64,000 nucleotides of DNA from Jaapia argillacea MUCL 33604 (lineage: Eukaryota; Basidiomycota; Agaricomycetes; Jaapiales; Jaapiaceae). Positions 11,698 through 22,764 of the stretch are shown piece by piece (position 1 is the stretch's first letter; every line of letters begins with the position of its first letter). Under the pieces are notes generated by a model. The model had not been told where the DNA came from, searched no databases, and worked only from the letters and a program-made list of their open reading frames with translations. A program made the translations under genes and the position numbers. The DNA lies in NCBI GenBank assembly GCA_000697665.1, contig KL197720.1, forward strand, positions 975,613 through 1,039,612, written 5' to 3'.

Positions 11698-12527
11698 ATG
11701 GCGAGCCCACCTCCCCCCCACCCAAATCCGCAGTCGAATCCGTGTCCCAACACAGGGCGTTTGTCACTTTGCCCAAGAATACTATTGCCTTCATATTCGG
11801 CGTGAGTCGTCTTCCGTTACTCACTTGCTCGATTGCTGAGCAGACCCACTCAATACCGTGTAATTTCATCTCAACAGACTGCTACGGCCGCTTATACGCA
11901 AGACGTCAAAGTCAAGCTCCAGTTCCAGGACGACACTGACCTACAAGCCTACACCTTGCAAGCATCCAATAATCCTCTCGAAGTCACGCATGGAGGCTCG
12001 GGAATTGCCCGCCAAAGCACCATTGTGATTAACCCGGATAGCACCCGTGAGAGGCAACTCGAGCTCCTATTCAGGATTGTGGTCGACGGAAAACATCGGG
12101 ATATCCGCCAACTCGACACCCATGTGGTGAGTGAAACGACCTTCAAATGCCCTGCTCTACATTTAACATCGGGTCCTTCTGCAGAACAAACCGGTCCCCT
12201 GGGTCACCAATTACACCGTGAGTGTTGTCCGCTTTGCTCTTCGAGTCGAACCTCAACCCGTCACCCAAACCACTGAACCTGCAGTATAATACCGAAGACG
12301 GCGGTGATCACGATGTCCACGATACCACCCTTGTCGTGTCCGTGATCGACACGTAAGTGACACATTCCATGACAATGTGCATGAATCTACATTGATGCAC
12401 ACCCAACAGCGTCAAATCACCGTGGGCCAATGGTGCGGCCTATGGCGTTGCCGATGGCGCTGCCGATGGCGTTGGCGCTACAAATGGTGCTGCTGTAGCT
12501 TCTGAGCCTCTTTCTGCAGAAGCTTAA
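11698..12527 (+). pseudogene. Plus-strand twin of the small beta-rich protein, probably non-functional
   Basis: This has the same exon structure, promoter layout (TATAAAAG near 11611) and start context as the minus-strand twin. The exons from 11878 onward are very similar at the protein level. The first exon, read from the ATG at 11698, does not stay in frame with the rest, so the encoded protein would lose the conserved domain. An alternative start, or a sequencing error in a homopolymer, could make it functional. The C-terminal tail is expanded by extra Gly-Ala repeats (about 12430-12490) compared with its twin. Confidence 0.5.
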
Positions 12528-12649
12528 CAGTGATATCCCTTACCGTTTGTGAGACTGTTTTGTAATTCCGAGACGCCAGTGGCGGCGGGGTTGTGTGGCG
12601 ATGGAACATGCGGGAATGACGTTCGTAGTCGAAAATGATATTTGTTGCT

Positions 12650-13009
12650 GCCAGAGGCATGGTGCTATAGCACCGGGAGAATCAAAAGACATGACGATGG
12701 CAGAAACATTTACCATCGTCTTCGGAGCATCTTCTGATGATGGTTTGTGGACCTGATGCTATGAGACTCAGTTGAGACTCGACACTAAGCAGAGCAACGT
12801 GAATCACATCGAGTGGTGTTTGAATCATAATTCAATAGATGCATCCGAATGCACGAGGTAGATGGGAATATAAAGATGCAATAATGATATATATATACTC
12901 CAAACAAGATAACACTTCAATCACCGCTTGTGTTTTCGCCGTGAGGACGACGATCGCTTCACAGGTTTCGCTAGTTCGCCATAGCTTTCCTCGCCGTCCA
13001 GTTCTCCAT
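12650..13009 (+). repeat. Direct repeat copy 2 (relic of nitrate reductase 3' end plus functional neighbour end)
   Basis: Matches 7499-7945. Here the nitrate reductase part is a decayed remnant that no longer encodes the C-terminus, while the end of the convergent gene (stop at 12921) is functional. Together with copy 1 this marks a tandem duplication of the original tail-to-tail junction of the two genes. Confidence 0.8.
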
Positions 13010-16000
13010 GACGTTCAATTCCTTCTACATATCCCTCACCCATGAAGACGGGGATACCCCCAGCGCCTCCGTGAGCGAGAAATCCCTTCTTCTTACTTTT
13101 CGAGCCAACACCGACCAAGACGCCACTATCCAAATCCAGCTCCGCATCGACATCGTGATCCTCGAAGGGACTTGTGTTGGCTCGAATCAGCTCCTCGTCG
13201 AGAGTGCCTCGCCGTTGACTCCGGCTTTGGCTGCGGCTTCGGTTGCCTTTGGACGGGTGGGGAGTCCCTCGAGGGCGAGGGGCATCTGCCTTGGTACGAA
13301 TGGGAACCTCACGGGAAGTTGACCCGCGATCCAACGACGATTTATCCCCAGGAAATGGCACCGAGATAAATTCGGGATCGGGTGCAGAGTTCGATAGAGA
13401 CAGAGGGTCCTCATCGTCATCACTATTCTCATAAACGAGCGTAGGTCGAGGATGTGGGGGAGACGGCGGCTTTGCTCGAGCGGGAGGGCGAGGGCGACGA
13501 GGGGAAGTAAGGGGAAGGGGAGACATTGGCGGTCGTTTAGAAAAGATCCCATTCTTGCTGAGATTTGCCTTTCGATCGAGCGGTGACGAGGAGCTGTCTT
13601 CGGATAACGGTTGGGCTTGTCGCCTGGGTGGAGTGGAAGGGCGTTCCGGCGCACCAACTCGCTTGGCCTGTGGTACAGTGTCCACCTCAACGTCCATCAA
13701 AGAGTCCCTTCTGGAATCCCTTCGGCCGGTCTCTCCGACCCCACTTTCGCGAGGCCAATAAGACATCTCAAGGTCAGCGGGGACCATAGGTGGCGTGTTG
13801 GGCATCCGATCATCAGGACTTGTCCCCTCGTTGTCATTGTCAGAACATAGGGACGGGGTTGTAAGATCAGTCACCGACATCGAAGGCCAGTTGCGGAACG
13901 GTAGGGGTGCGTGATTTGGTTGGGCGGGAGGTGGATACGACCGAGATAGAGAGGATTTTCCTTGGAAGAAGTTGGACGTCGAAGAGTTGGAGAGGGAGGA
14001 ATGGTTCGTTGACTGAGAGCTACTTGCAGAACTGCCAGTGGCAGAAGGGACCAAATGCGAAGACTGTGCCTGAGAATTCGTCATACGACGCTTGGACGAA
14101 ACTGCGATACAATAAGAGGGAGATCAAATTCAGATACTGGGTTAACGAGGAAGTTACTTACCCTCCGGGTTGCGATTCTCTCCAGCGCCTGCCGTCCACT
14201 CGTCCCGCTTCCTCTTCTCACCGGCTTGTACCTCTTTGCCCTTGTTTGTCAGTACAGGCCTAGAGGCAACTGGTAGGGGGCCAGGTAGTCCATATTTTCT
14301 CAAGACATCATTAGAATCCGAATGTCGTAGAGCCTTCCTAACAGGATCTGGATGGATACTCCTCGACGGACCACTTTCCAACCTCGACGTAGATGCCGAT
14401 AAAGATGAAGGTGCACGAAATCCAGCGAGAGGTCCAGCAGGCCCCGTCCCACCAACTTTCCGGAGTCGTACAGTCTTCATCTCACTCAAGAATGCCGCCA
14501 TCTTATCACTCGATATACCCACAGTTGGCTGACCCCGTCGCTTTGCAACACCAATACCTGGGACGTTGATGGGAGCTTCGACGGGTGGAGATTTATGTTT
14601 GAGCAAGGAGCGAGCTGATGCTATGAGAGCCTCTGCGTCTGCGTCTGTTGGGGGTGAAACGGATGCTCCTGCTGTTGAAGGGCCTGGTATGGAAGTCGAT
14701 CTTGACCTGTGTCGAGGGATCGGATTGGAGCGCGAGCCAGAAGGTGGCGGGGGCGGAGGAGGTGGTGGTGGAGGTGGATGATGGGAGGATAAAGGTATGG
14801 GCTGGGATTCAGATGTGGTCTCTGACCGGGTAGCAAGCTGTACGCACAAGAAGTCAGATGGTCGTAGAAAACTAGTTGAGTAATGTGATTGAGTTTACAA
14901 ACCTCGTTTTTCAACCTTCGAACCTCCTCTTCCAGCATCTTGATTCTTTCCTTATCTCGATCTCTCTCTGCTTGAATGACAGCATCCCTTTCCCTAACTC
15001 GCTCATTCTCCTTTTCCCTCATAATCGCAATATTCCTTTCCTTCTCCCTCTCTTTTAAAGAATCCCGCCTTTCCCTCTCCTTCACTCTCTCCTGCTCTAC
15101 CTCCTCTTCCCACTGCCGTTCCTTTCTCAAATGCTCCTCCCTCGCAGCGGACAACTCCTGCTCTTTACCCCGTATCCGCAGATCCCCCGATGTATCAGGC
15201 GGTAAACTGTCGTCACGCTCATAATCTGCATAGTCTGAATCTGCATCATCAGACTCAGCCCGAGCTTTCCCCTTGGACTTGGAGGGTGGATAGGGAGAAT
15301 CAATGAACGAATGTTCGCCCCTCAAGTTCCGTCGAATACCCCCGATGATAGACGTGTCCTCGGTAGCCCTACCTTTCCCCTTGGGTGAAGCAGGGACACC
15401 AGGGGATGTCGTCGGCAGTAAAATGGAGTAATCCGCTTCGTCCGGATTAGCCTGGAACATCTTCACTGCGTCGTGGACTGACGGCACTGACTTTGGACGT
15501 AGGGGTGAGGTAGGGCCTGAGATATCAGGATACAAGCCCGAATGGTTAGGATTAGTTCCTTCAGTCAAGATTTGGATCCTGCGGTGCGAAGGCCCGGCAA
15601 TGTTTGCCCCAGGTAAGAGAGTGCCTGGCGCGGAAGAGCCGTGTTGCTCAGTTATCACCTCTGACGCGAAATGAACGTGCCGTTTATCCCCCAAGGATGA
15701 GCGAGGAGCTTCTGGTTCCATGGAGTCTGACCTGGGAAAGAGGGAGCCGGGCATTGTGATGGAAGGCCTTCGGCGAAGGTGTCGATGCAAGGGAGGAGGT
15801 GTGGGAGAACGAGAAGAATCAGATGAGCTCTCTACAGAAATATTTATCGCCGAAACTTCATCTTAGATTAGATGAGGATGTACGAACCTTCAACAGCATC
15901 GTGGTCCACTGCGACTACAGGCCGCGACGGTGACCTCCTCGCTGGCACGCGTCGATCAGGAGTAGACGGCCGAGGTTTATCGAAAGGAGTTGGTGGGGGT

Positions 16001-16398
16001 GAACATGACGGACTAGCGCGTCGCTGTTGGCGTCCTGCACGCTTCGAAGGAATCACGACTGTCCCTTCACGTCTCAGCCTACCTGTCTCGTATCCTCTCA
16101 GGTCATCCCTCTTCTTCTTCCTCGACCTATCCCTCCTTTCCCTTTCCTCCACGTCACTCCCAACCACATCTTCACCCAATCTAACGCGTGAACTGGAAGC
16201 TTTTGGCTGAGTCTGATGAAGAGGGTGAGCAGGAGGCCAAAGCATACCAACTGTGAGTGAACTCTAGCTACGACGTACCTCCACCGGTGTTCCCCCCGTA
16301 GCAGTGGTGGCAAAAGATTCGAATTCGCGGGATATGTAGCTCAGAACATTAGAAAATATGCCGCCAGATTGGGCTGGCGCACGCTCGCTTGGTGCCAT
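12921..16398 (-). CDS. Large proline-rich, coiled-coil protein with WH2-like motif
   Basis: Five exons encode about 1,050-1,100 residues, mostly of low complexity. In order: a short N-terminus (MAPSERAPAQSGGIFSNVLS) from 16398; an RS/basic region; a long Glu/Arg coiled coil (ELSAAREEHLRKERQWEEEV onward, coded about 15150-14900); a 12-proline run (about 14740-14775); then AAFLSEMKTVRLRKVGG (about 14465-14510); and a long Ser/Pro-rich acidic and basic tail ending SSSSRRKHKR. The LSEMKTVRLRKV stretch resembles a WH2-type actin-binding motif, and with the polyproline run upstream suggests an actin-regulating scaffold (verprolin-like). This is inference; no catalytic domain is seen. The first intron (about 16278-16207) joins exon 1 in phase 0. 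It converges on nitrate reductase and its 3' end was duplicated at about 7845. Confidence 0.7.
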
Positions 16399-17150
16399 GG
16401 GTCTGTTCTGTGGTGGACGGAGCAGAAAACAACAAGTCCAAATAAGGTAATCCGTGTCTCAGTTTTTTCCCTCACTGTGTGCATCTTTCGGTGTTGTTCG
16501 ACTTGTTGTACGGACGCATGTATTTTCTTCTTCATGATTTCTGCCAAATTATTAGTGATCGTGCTTGCGAATGCTCGTCGATATCCGACCTGAGGTCAGG
16601 CTCCACAGATCAGTTGCAAAAATGTACACGACTCGGCCGTGCCACTAGCCCACACATGTCAGATGCGTGCGAGACCGCTTTACTTGAGACTGTGACGTTC
16701 ATTGGTGAGCCGAATTCATCACCAACATCATCGGGCCTCGATAGCCCTTCCCTGAGTGCATCATGAGCGCCTGCCTGGAAGCATGGCCTTCAGCTTGAAC
16801 CTCGTCCTCGACGTTGAACCATCACGGTCACGACTTGTCACATATCACACGCCAACTATGGCGAGACTGCCAAGTCCCGTACTTACACTGGCAACAGCCT
16901 GAGATCTAAGTTACTGCAGAAATCAGTGACGGGAATCGTCTCGGACCCGCCTTTCCGTATGTGTTATAAGTTAGTTTTATGGGGTTCGTTATCAGGGCAA
17001 CGTGTTCAGGGTGGTACACATCACATGTCCATCAGTGCTAGCCTGAGATCGCCTACTGAACTTTGTTTGAGAAGCAGTACGAGTGCAGTGTATTCTGTCT
17101 ATGCACCCTTCTGGCGACCTCTCTCTTAGAGTTCTTCACCACACTGGCCG
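16399..17150. other. Intergenic region between divergent genes
   Basis: About 750 bases between the start of the proline-rich gene (minus) and the Rho-like GTPase (plus). Only short unsupported open frames occur. It should hold both promoters; no clear TATA box or repeat was noticed. Confidence 0.4.
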
Positions 17151-18454
17151 ATGGCACCCTTGACCAAGCCCTCACACAACCGATACGCGGTCTTGGTTGG
17201 ACCCGTGGCCTGCGGAAAGGTGCGTACATTTCGAATACAATCAGCGCTTATTTCCGTCCTCAAAAACTCACGGAATATCATTCCGCTTCCTAGACATCAC
17301 TCCTGCAAGAATGGAGCTCTCCCGGGTCGAACTCCAGGACATGGGCTGCATTATCCGATCCTTCCCTTCGACCAGCTTCAGTCCATTCGACTGACACAAA
17401 GTATACACCGACACTCGCCAGTGTTGAGAGTCATACGATCAGAGATGTTAAACGGCCACGAACTAACTTGATTGTTCGGGATACTGAAGGCCTGGAGGAG
17501 TACGATTGCTGGAGACCTCACTACTATCGCAACGCATGCGTTGTAGTGTTCTGCTTTGCCATCGACGATCGTGAGAAGTTCGATGGTCTGCAGGAAGGAG
17601 TACGTTGTTCCCTCCCCTTTCACTATGACTATGGGACGCTGCTTAGGACTGTCTTGTGCGCAGCTTCTCCAACGAGTCAAAGAAGATTCTAAGGGAATTC
17701 CGATGCTCCTTGTTGGGTGTAAGAGAGACCTGAGACGTGATCGCGAAACCATTGAGGCTCTCAAAAAGAAGGGTTTGCGGCCCGTTGCGTCTGACGAGGT
17801 CTGCATCCCCGATTTCCTCTCTCAGGATGCTCAACTTAAATCTTCCGCCTTTTCGCCAGGGAATCCAACTTGCGAGAGCGATTGGCGCCCTACATTACTT
17901 CGAATGTTCTGCCAAGTCAGGTGATGGAGTTAAAGAAGTATCAGATTACGCTCTTCGTCACGGTTTTGAGTCTTCCTTGACTCAGACCTTGCGAAGTATC
18001 GCACGTATCTTTCGCAGTGCTTCTCCTCTGCCCGCGGAACTACAGGCGCTGAAACAAGCGCAGAAAGTTCTTCTTGAGGCACAGCAAACAAGACCTCACA
18101 GACATACCACCAGGGTACGCACCTCCAATACTCGATTTGGAGCGTCAACAGTCTACTAACACTCCTTGACATTGTCCTCAATAGGTAAACCGACGTGATC
18201 GCCCTCTCCCTCGCCTTCCAACGGATGATAGGTCTCCCTCGCCAGTCATATCCTCCTTCACCACGACCACGTACTCTATACTCGGCACAGATGACACACT
18301 CTCCGATGCAGCCCCTCCCTCCTTGAACGACCCGACCACTAGGAACTCGTTCCCAAGTTTCCCTTCGGACAGCCTTACGGATATACCATACTCAGCGCTT
18401 GCCTCTGGACGCTGGCGGAGCCCTCTCGGCTCCTTTCAACAACGCTCCCACTGA
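17151..18454 (+). CDS. Divergent Rho-family small GTPase
   Basis: GTP-binding switch protein. Motifs in order: P-loop YAVLVGPVACGKTSLLQ (spanning the first intron, 17220-17293), effector region YTPTLASVESHT, G3 box VRDTEGLEEYD in place of DTAGQE, G4 VGCKRDLR (Rho proteins have xCKxDL) and G5 YFECSAKSGDGVKEV. The sequence order and the CKxD/ECSA forms point to the Rho family. Unusual points: the segment between P-loop and effector threonine is about 25 residues longer than usual. The Gln of DTAGQ, needed for GTP hydrolysis, appears replaced (DTEGL). The C-terminus extends about 110 residues past the G domain with Ser/Thr/Pro-rich sequence, and no CAAX box is seen. The 3' end is uncertain: the frame meets TGA at 18452, but coding-like sequence continues to about 18770. 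Confidence 0.72.
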
Positions 18455-19216
18455 TCGCCTGCCGCAATACCTAACTCACACTGAACTCGTCGCTCGGCGT
18501 TTGGTCAATCTACCGATAGTACACCGCGTCCAGCGGACCCGAATCCCTCTCCAGTGTGGACTTGGTGTTCCGTGGCAGCATTGCAGTTGGGAGCACAAAT
18601 CATCTCCTTCGCTTCGCTTTCTTTCACGATACCTGCCCTTCCTCAATTGATAATGGTTAGTGAGAACGATGCTATCATTCACCTGTACGATACTGTGGAT
18701 ACTCTCCCTGATTGTTTGCTCATCCTTGTGTTTCCTTTCTCTTCGTTGGTTCCAGCGTAAGGAAGACTATGTTAGTCTGTATGACTCTGATTGTAAGTCC
18801 AATGAGATGAACGTTGCTGTAGTCTATAGAACGATGACCGCAGAATCATGACCTGTTCTCGCGCTTGTGCCGATTTCCCCAAGTTATATAACTCGAACAT
18901 GATCCTGATGCGAAAGACGCAAAACGCTGGTCGAGTTGGGACGTTTACTCAAACCTGGCAGAGAACGAGCCAATGCACCGTCAGAATGGCGAGAGATATG
19001 GGCAAGTCTTGTACATCATAGATATACATTGCATTCGACAAAAAAAAACAGACAGCACATCACGATCAGAAAAAAACAAAGAAACCGAGAACTAGCCCCA
19101 AGTCCACAGCAATAATAATGCTCATATACGTATACGTATCGTTACCATTCCTGCACTCCATTCCCAACCAAATAAAGTCTCACCAAACTAGCCCGTGGCC
19201 ACCTCTAACCGTTCCG
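18455..19216. other. Region between convergent genes with a hydrophobic open stretch
   Basis: Contains a plus-strand open stretch (18666-18851) with one strong membrane-like segment (FTCTILWILSLIVCSSLCFL). It might be a 3' exon of the Rho-like gene or chance. Homopolymer A runs near 19040-19080 may belong to the 3' untranslated regions. No independent gene can be supported. Confidence 0.3.
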
Positions 19217-21149
19217 TCACCGATACCCACTATACCCTTGATGACTCTCATAACTCGGCAACGTAGTCGTACTCGACTGAGGACCAGTGGCTCCGATACT
19301 AGCGCGAACAGCGGCATACGGGTCTGCATACTGCATCGTCCTACTCATCCCACTTCCACCAACAGGGGAAGTTCCACCACTATTCGCCAACGCACTGACT
19401 GGCGCAGGTGGTGCTGCGTACGCAGGAGCATTAAACCCACTAGGCGGAGGGTCCGAGAAAGCACCATAAGCATCCATAGAAGGTCTAGAAGCAGGTGCCG
19501 GTACACCCGTATAAGCCGAACTAGCTGGTACAGTCGCCGAGTTGGCAGTGGTACTCGAAACTCCTGAATAACGATTGACGTCTGAGAATGGTGACGCTAG
19601 GTTGTTATTGGACTCCTGGCCGAGAGCGGTTGTTCGACGGAATGGTGGTAATTGAGGAGCGCCGGCGCTCTGTTGTCTAGAAGGAGATGTTTCTTGAGGT
19701 TGGTGGTATGATTCAACGTCGTCGAATTCCTCTTCGTCACCGAGTTGTTCGGAGGGTATGGAGGGATGGGTGAATGGTGGGTCTCGGGGACGGCCTGTTC
19801 GCCCGGCTCGGAAATCGAGGTAGTTGAGGATGAAAGTCGCAGCCCAGAATACTGTGAGGTCGAAAATCGTGAGTACATCGACATCTGGGCGGGGAAGAGG
19901 GGAAGAAACCTACTGGCAGCAAGCCAAAAGAAGATGGCGCCAGCTTTCTTAGTCATACACCATCCCGGTAACATTTCAATATAATCAGTCCCTCCTTTCT
20001 TGGCATTTGGGTCATTCTTCGCGTCCTTACAACCCGGTTCGGTCCACGCTGATATCGTCGTAATGAAGCTATTTACAGAATGTCAGCGATCAGACAGCGT
20101 GCGACGAAGATAGAAAAGTCAGGGCTCACGCAACCAAGAAGGCAAAAGTAGTGCCAGTCCCACTCAAGATGAATCCTACCCTAACCTCCTTCAAAACCCT
20201 CGCCATACGATTGAACTTGTCATACTTTTCGTAGATGACGGGGACGAGAAGCATGAATGCAGCAAGCAACATGCCGGTGATGGAGACGAACAAGGCAAAA
20301 CCTGACAGACCCGCTGAAATCGGAGGACAAGTCAGCCATTGAGCGCCCAAGGATACGACGCAAGTGAAGTCCCATTTGAATGGGAAAGCGTTGAAGAACA
20401 CGATTGGATAACTTACTGGGTCCAGTACCCCAGTGAGCCTGGAAGCTAGCCACGCTAGCAAAACAAGCCATGGCCAAAAAGTTGAAGAATATTTGTGAAG
20501 TGTGGAATATGACTGCAGGTTTCGAAACGATCATCTACACGTCGATAGCCAAACAAAAACGCGTCGTTAGTACTCTATATTCAGTGGACAGCATGACAGC
20601 GAAAACGTGACGTAGAAAGGGGCGATGGAGGGCGATCATGAGGACGAAGAAGAGAAAAAGATAATTGACCCATATCCATATTGTCGAGAAGATTGGAATA
20701 AAGAGGAGAAAGACAAGTAGTCCTGCCGTCTGCTGGCTTGGCATAGGCGCGACGGCGCGAGGCGGAGGGCAGAGACAAGAACATGGGTCGTTACGTAATC
20801 GCTAGTTGGTTGTGATGCATGTGATGGGCCGAGGACAACCGCAGCGTAGCGGTAGCTTTTGGGTGTAGCAATGGCTCGAAGATGTAGACACGAAACGGAG
20901 AGTGGAGAAAGGAATACAGGCGAGGATAGAACAGAGAAAAAAATCCAAAGATAAAGGGAGGGGAAAAGGCAAACTCACATCGTCCTCAAACTCTGCCATT
21001 CCATGCCCAAGTCCATTCCCAATTCCTCCCGACATCGATGTAGAAAGTGGTACAGATTGTCCTCGCCCTCGTGATCTTGCAGTTGTTCCACCACTGGAGT
21101 CAGGTAGAACTTTGTTGGCAGCGTCTTTTAGAGAGTCCAGAAATGTCAT
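19217..21149 (-). CDS. MARVEL-domain four-helix membrane protein
   Basis: Integral membrane protein of the MARVEL type. The proposed start at 21149 gives a cytosolic N-terminus (MTFLDSLKDAANKVLPDSS) that is spliced at 20978 to a second coding exon beginning with MIVSKPAVIF at 20534; an acceptor TAG lies exactly before this ATG. Four hydrophobic spans follow: around IFFNFLAMACFASVASF, SGFALFVSITGMLLAAFML, VGFILSGTGTTFAFLVAF and IFFWLAA/IFWAATFILNYL. A Ser/Pro/Tyr-rich cytosolic tail ends at SYESHQGYSGYR. The 445-base first intron is long for this genome; an alternative is that translation starts at 20534. Fungal MARVEL proteins work at the plasma membrane and in vesicle traffic; the precise role here is unknown. 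Confidence 0.75.
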
Positions 21150-21766
21150 GGTGTCCTTCGCGACGTTCCTTATTTACGGTAAAATGAGGTGTCGGCAACC
21201 GGAGGGTTGCTGTAATAATTGTGTCCCTTGTTTGATTGCTGTGCAAATGAAGATGGGTGATTCCGCGGTATTAATCGATTGGCGCTGGCGTGTCTAGGGT
21301 ATGGCGGGCAGATGGTGACGGCTAGGACAGATACAGCAGAGAAATAAGTAGATGCCGTGGGTATGAGCGCAGCGTAAGCGGGCGGTGTTGGAGCTTTTGG
21401 TGGTGAGGCAATGTCTGACAGCAATGGTCTTCGCTGCGAAAGCCCCGCAGCCTTACCCAAGTTACCCCCCACTTGATGCCGTAATCATGCAAAACATAGC
21501 ACTTGGCTCCTATCTCGGGTGCGCAGGCACACAGGCGCAGCAGGGCTCGAGGCTGGAAACAAGTAAAGAACGTGTCCATTAAGGTCCGCAGACTAGAATA
21601 AGCGAGGGTGGTTACACAAGCAGTACACTCTAATCCGACAGGAGACACAGGTCTATCAGTAAAACAAAGAGAGATGTCCGTGGAGAATGCGAGATATCAG
21701 GATGCCATTAGCCAAGAGAGTATGTAGATTGCAAGAAGAATGGATTCAGTAAAGAAGCCCCAACGC
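21150..21766. other. Intergenic region upstream of the MARVEL gene
   Basis: About 620 bases between two minus-strand genes. No gene or repeat supported; it should hold the MARVEL gene promoter and the SH3 gene's 3' untranslated region. Confidence 0.4.
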
Positions 21767-22764
21767 CTAGAAAATGGCATTGATCAATCCACTCCCAACA
21801 GCAGAACCTACGGGCACATAAGTAACAGGCCAGCTAGAATCTCTCGTTACCAAATGAAAACTCACCAGCACCAAACCCAACACCACCAGCAGCGCTAGTA
21901 GCCATGATGTTCCCCAGACCTCCAAACCTGCTTGGCTTCTTCGGTGGCTCCTGAGGTTCGGCTACAACAACTTGCTGCTGTTGAACAGGTTGCATCGGGG
22001 GTTGCATATAAGGATTATATGCAGAGGACTCTTTCTGTCCGTAAGCGGGTGGGGGGTTGTACATTGATACTGGTTGTTGGTATGGCGATGGCGCCGGGGG
22101 AGGAGAGTATGGTGCTTGAGGGGCTGAATTGTAGGAGTTGGAAGGGAAGGAGGGTGGGGGAGATTGAGGAGGGGCGTAGGAGGAAGCCCGGGTGGGGAGA
22201 GAAGGAGAAGGGGAGATGGATGATGGGGGTAGCTTCTCGACGTAGTTTACTGGGACGAGACCCTGTCGACCATTGATCTTGCCCGTCCACCAATCGTCGT
22301 TCGTCTCTGATATGATCTCGATAATGTCGCCAGCGTGGAATGTCAGATCGTTGGGTTCCTAAGATACACCAGCATCAGGAGGCCATACATATAGTCGGAG
22401 AGAGAACGAGGCTCACAGATCCTTCTTCGTTGTATCCATAAATGGCTTTGGCCCTCGGGTTCGCAGGTTGCTTTTGAGGTGGGGGAGGAATGTTCCTCCT
22501 TTGTGGAGGTGGTACACCAAACCTCCCTCCACCACTCACACCACTGCTGACCGACGGTACCTCAGGCATCGAAGGCGTACTAATCTCCGGCATCGAATTG
22601 CCCAAGCCAAGTCTCGAAACACTATCGCTGAGCCGTTCAGCAGTGGGAGGGAACTTTGATATGACTGCATCGGCTTCGGATCTGGAGATGATGTTCTGAG
22701 TGACGAGGAAGTTGAGGTTTTGGGTGGTGAGGTTTATGATGTGGGATAGGTAGGCGTCTGTCAT
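21767..22764 (-). CDS. SH3-domain adaptor (Lsb1/Pin3-like)
   Basis: An N-terminal helical region ([20 protein letters not shown] onward) is followed by a Pro-rich linker and one SH3 domain: [11 protein letters not shown], then [37 protein letters not shown]. The classic ALYDY motif reads AIYGY here, while the WW pair and the Pro-x-x-Tyr end are conserved. The tail is rich in Pro, Gln and Tyr and ends with a Gly-rich segment ([11 protein letters not shown]...GSGLINAIF) split by the last intron (about 21803-21862). This architecture matches yeast Lsb1/Lsb2(Pin3), which bind the WASP homologue and regulate endocytic actin. Start at 22764 is the first Met; the divergent nucleoporin gene lies about 1.07 kb away. 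Intact. Confidence 0.85.

Larger units (their letters stand above)
10570..12645. repeat. Right arm of the ~4.3 kb imperfect palindrome
   Basis: Inverted counterpart of 8335-10360. Its outer end stops directly before direct repeat copy 2 at 12650, so the palindrome and the duplicated gene boundary abut. It contains the plus-strand twin gene and the mirror of the ~185-base tandem repeat (11225-11560). The spacer to the left arm is about 200 bases. Confidence 0.85.
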
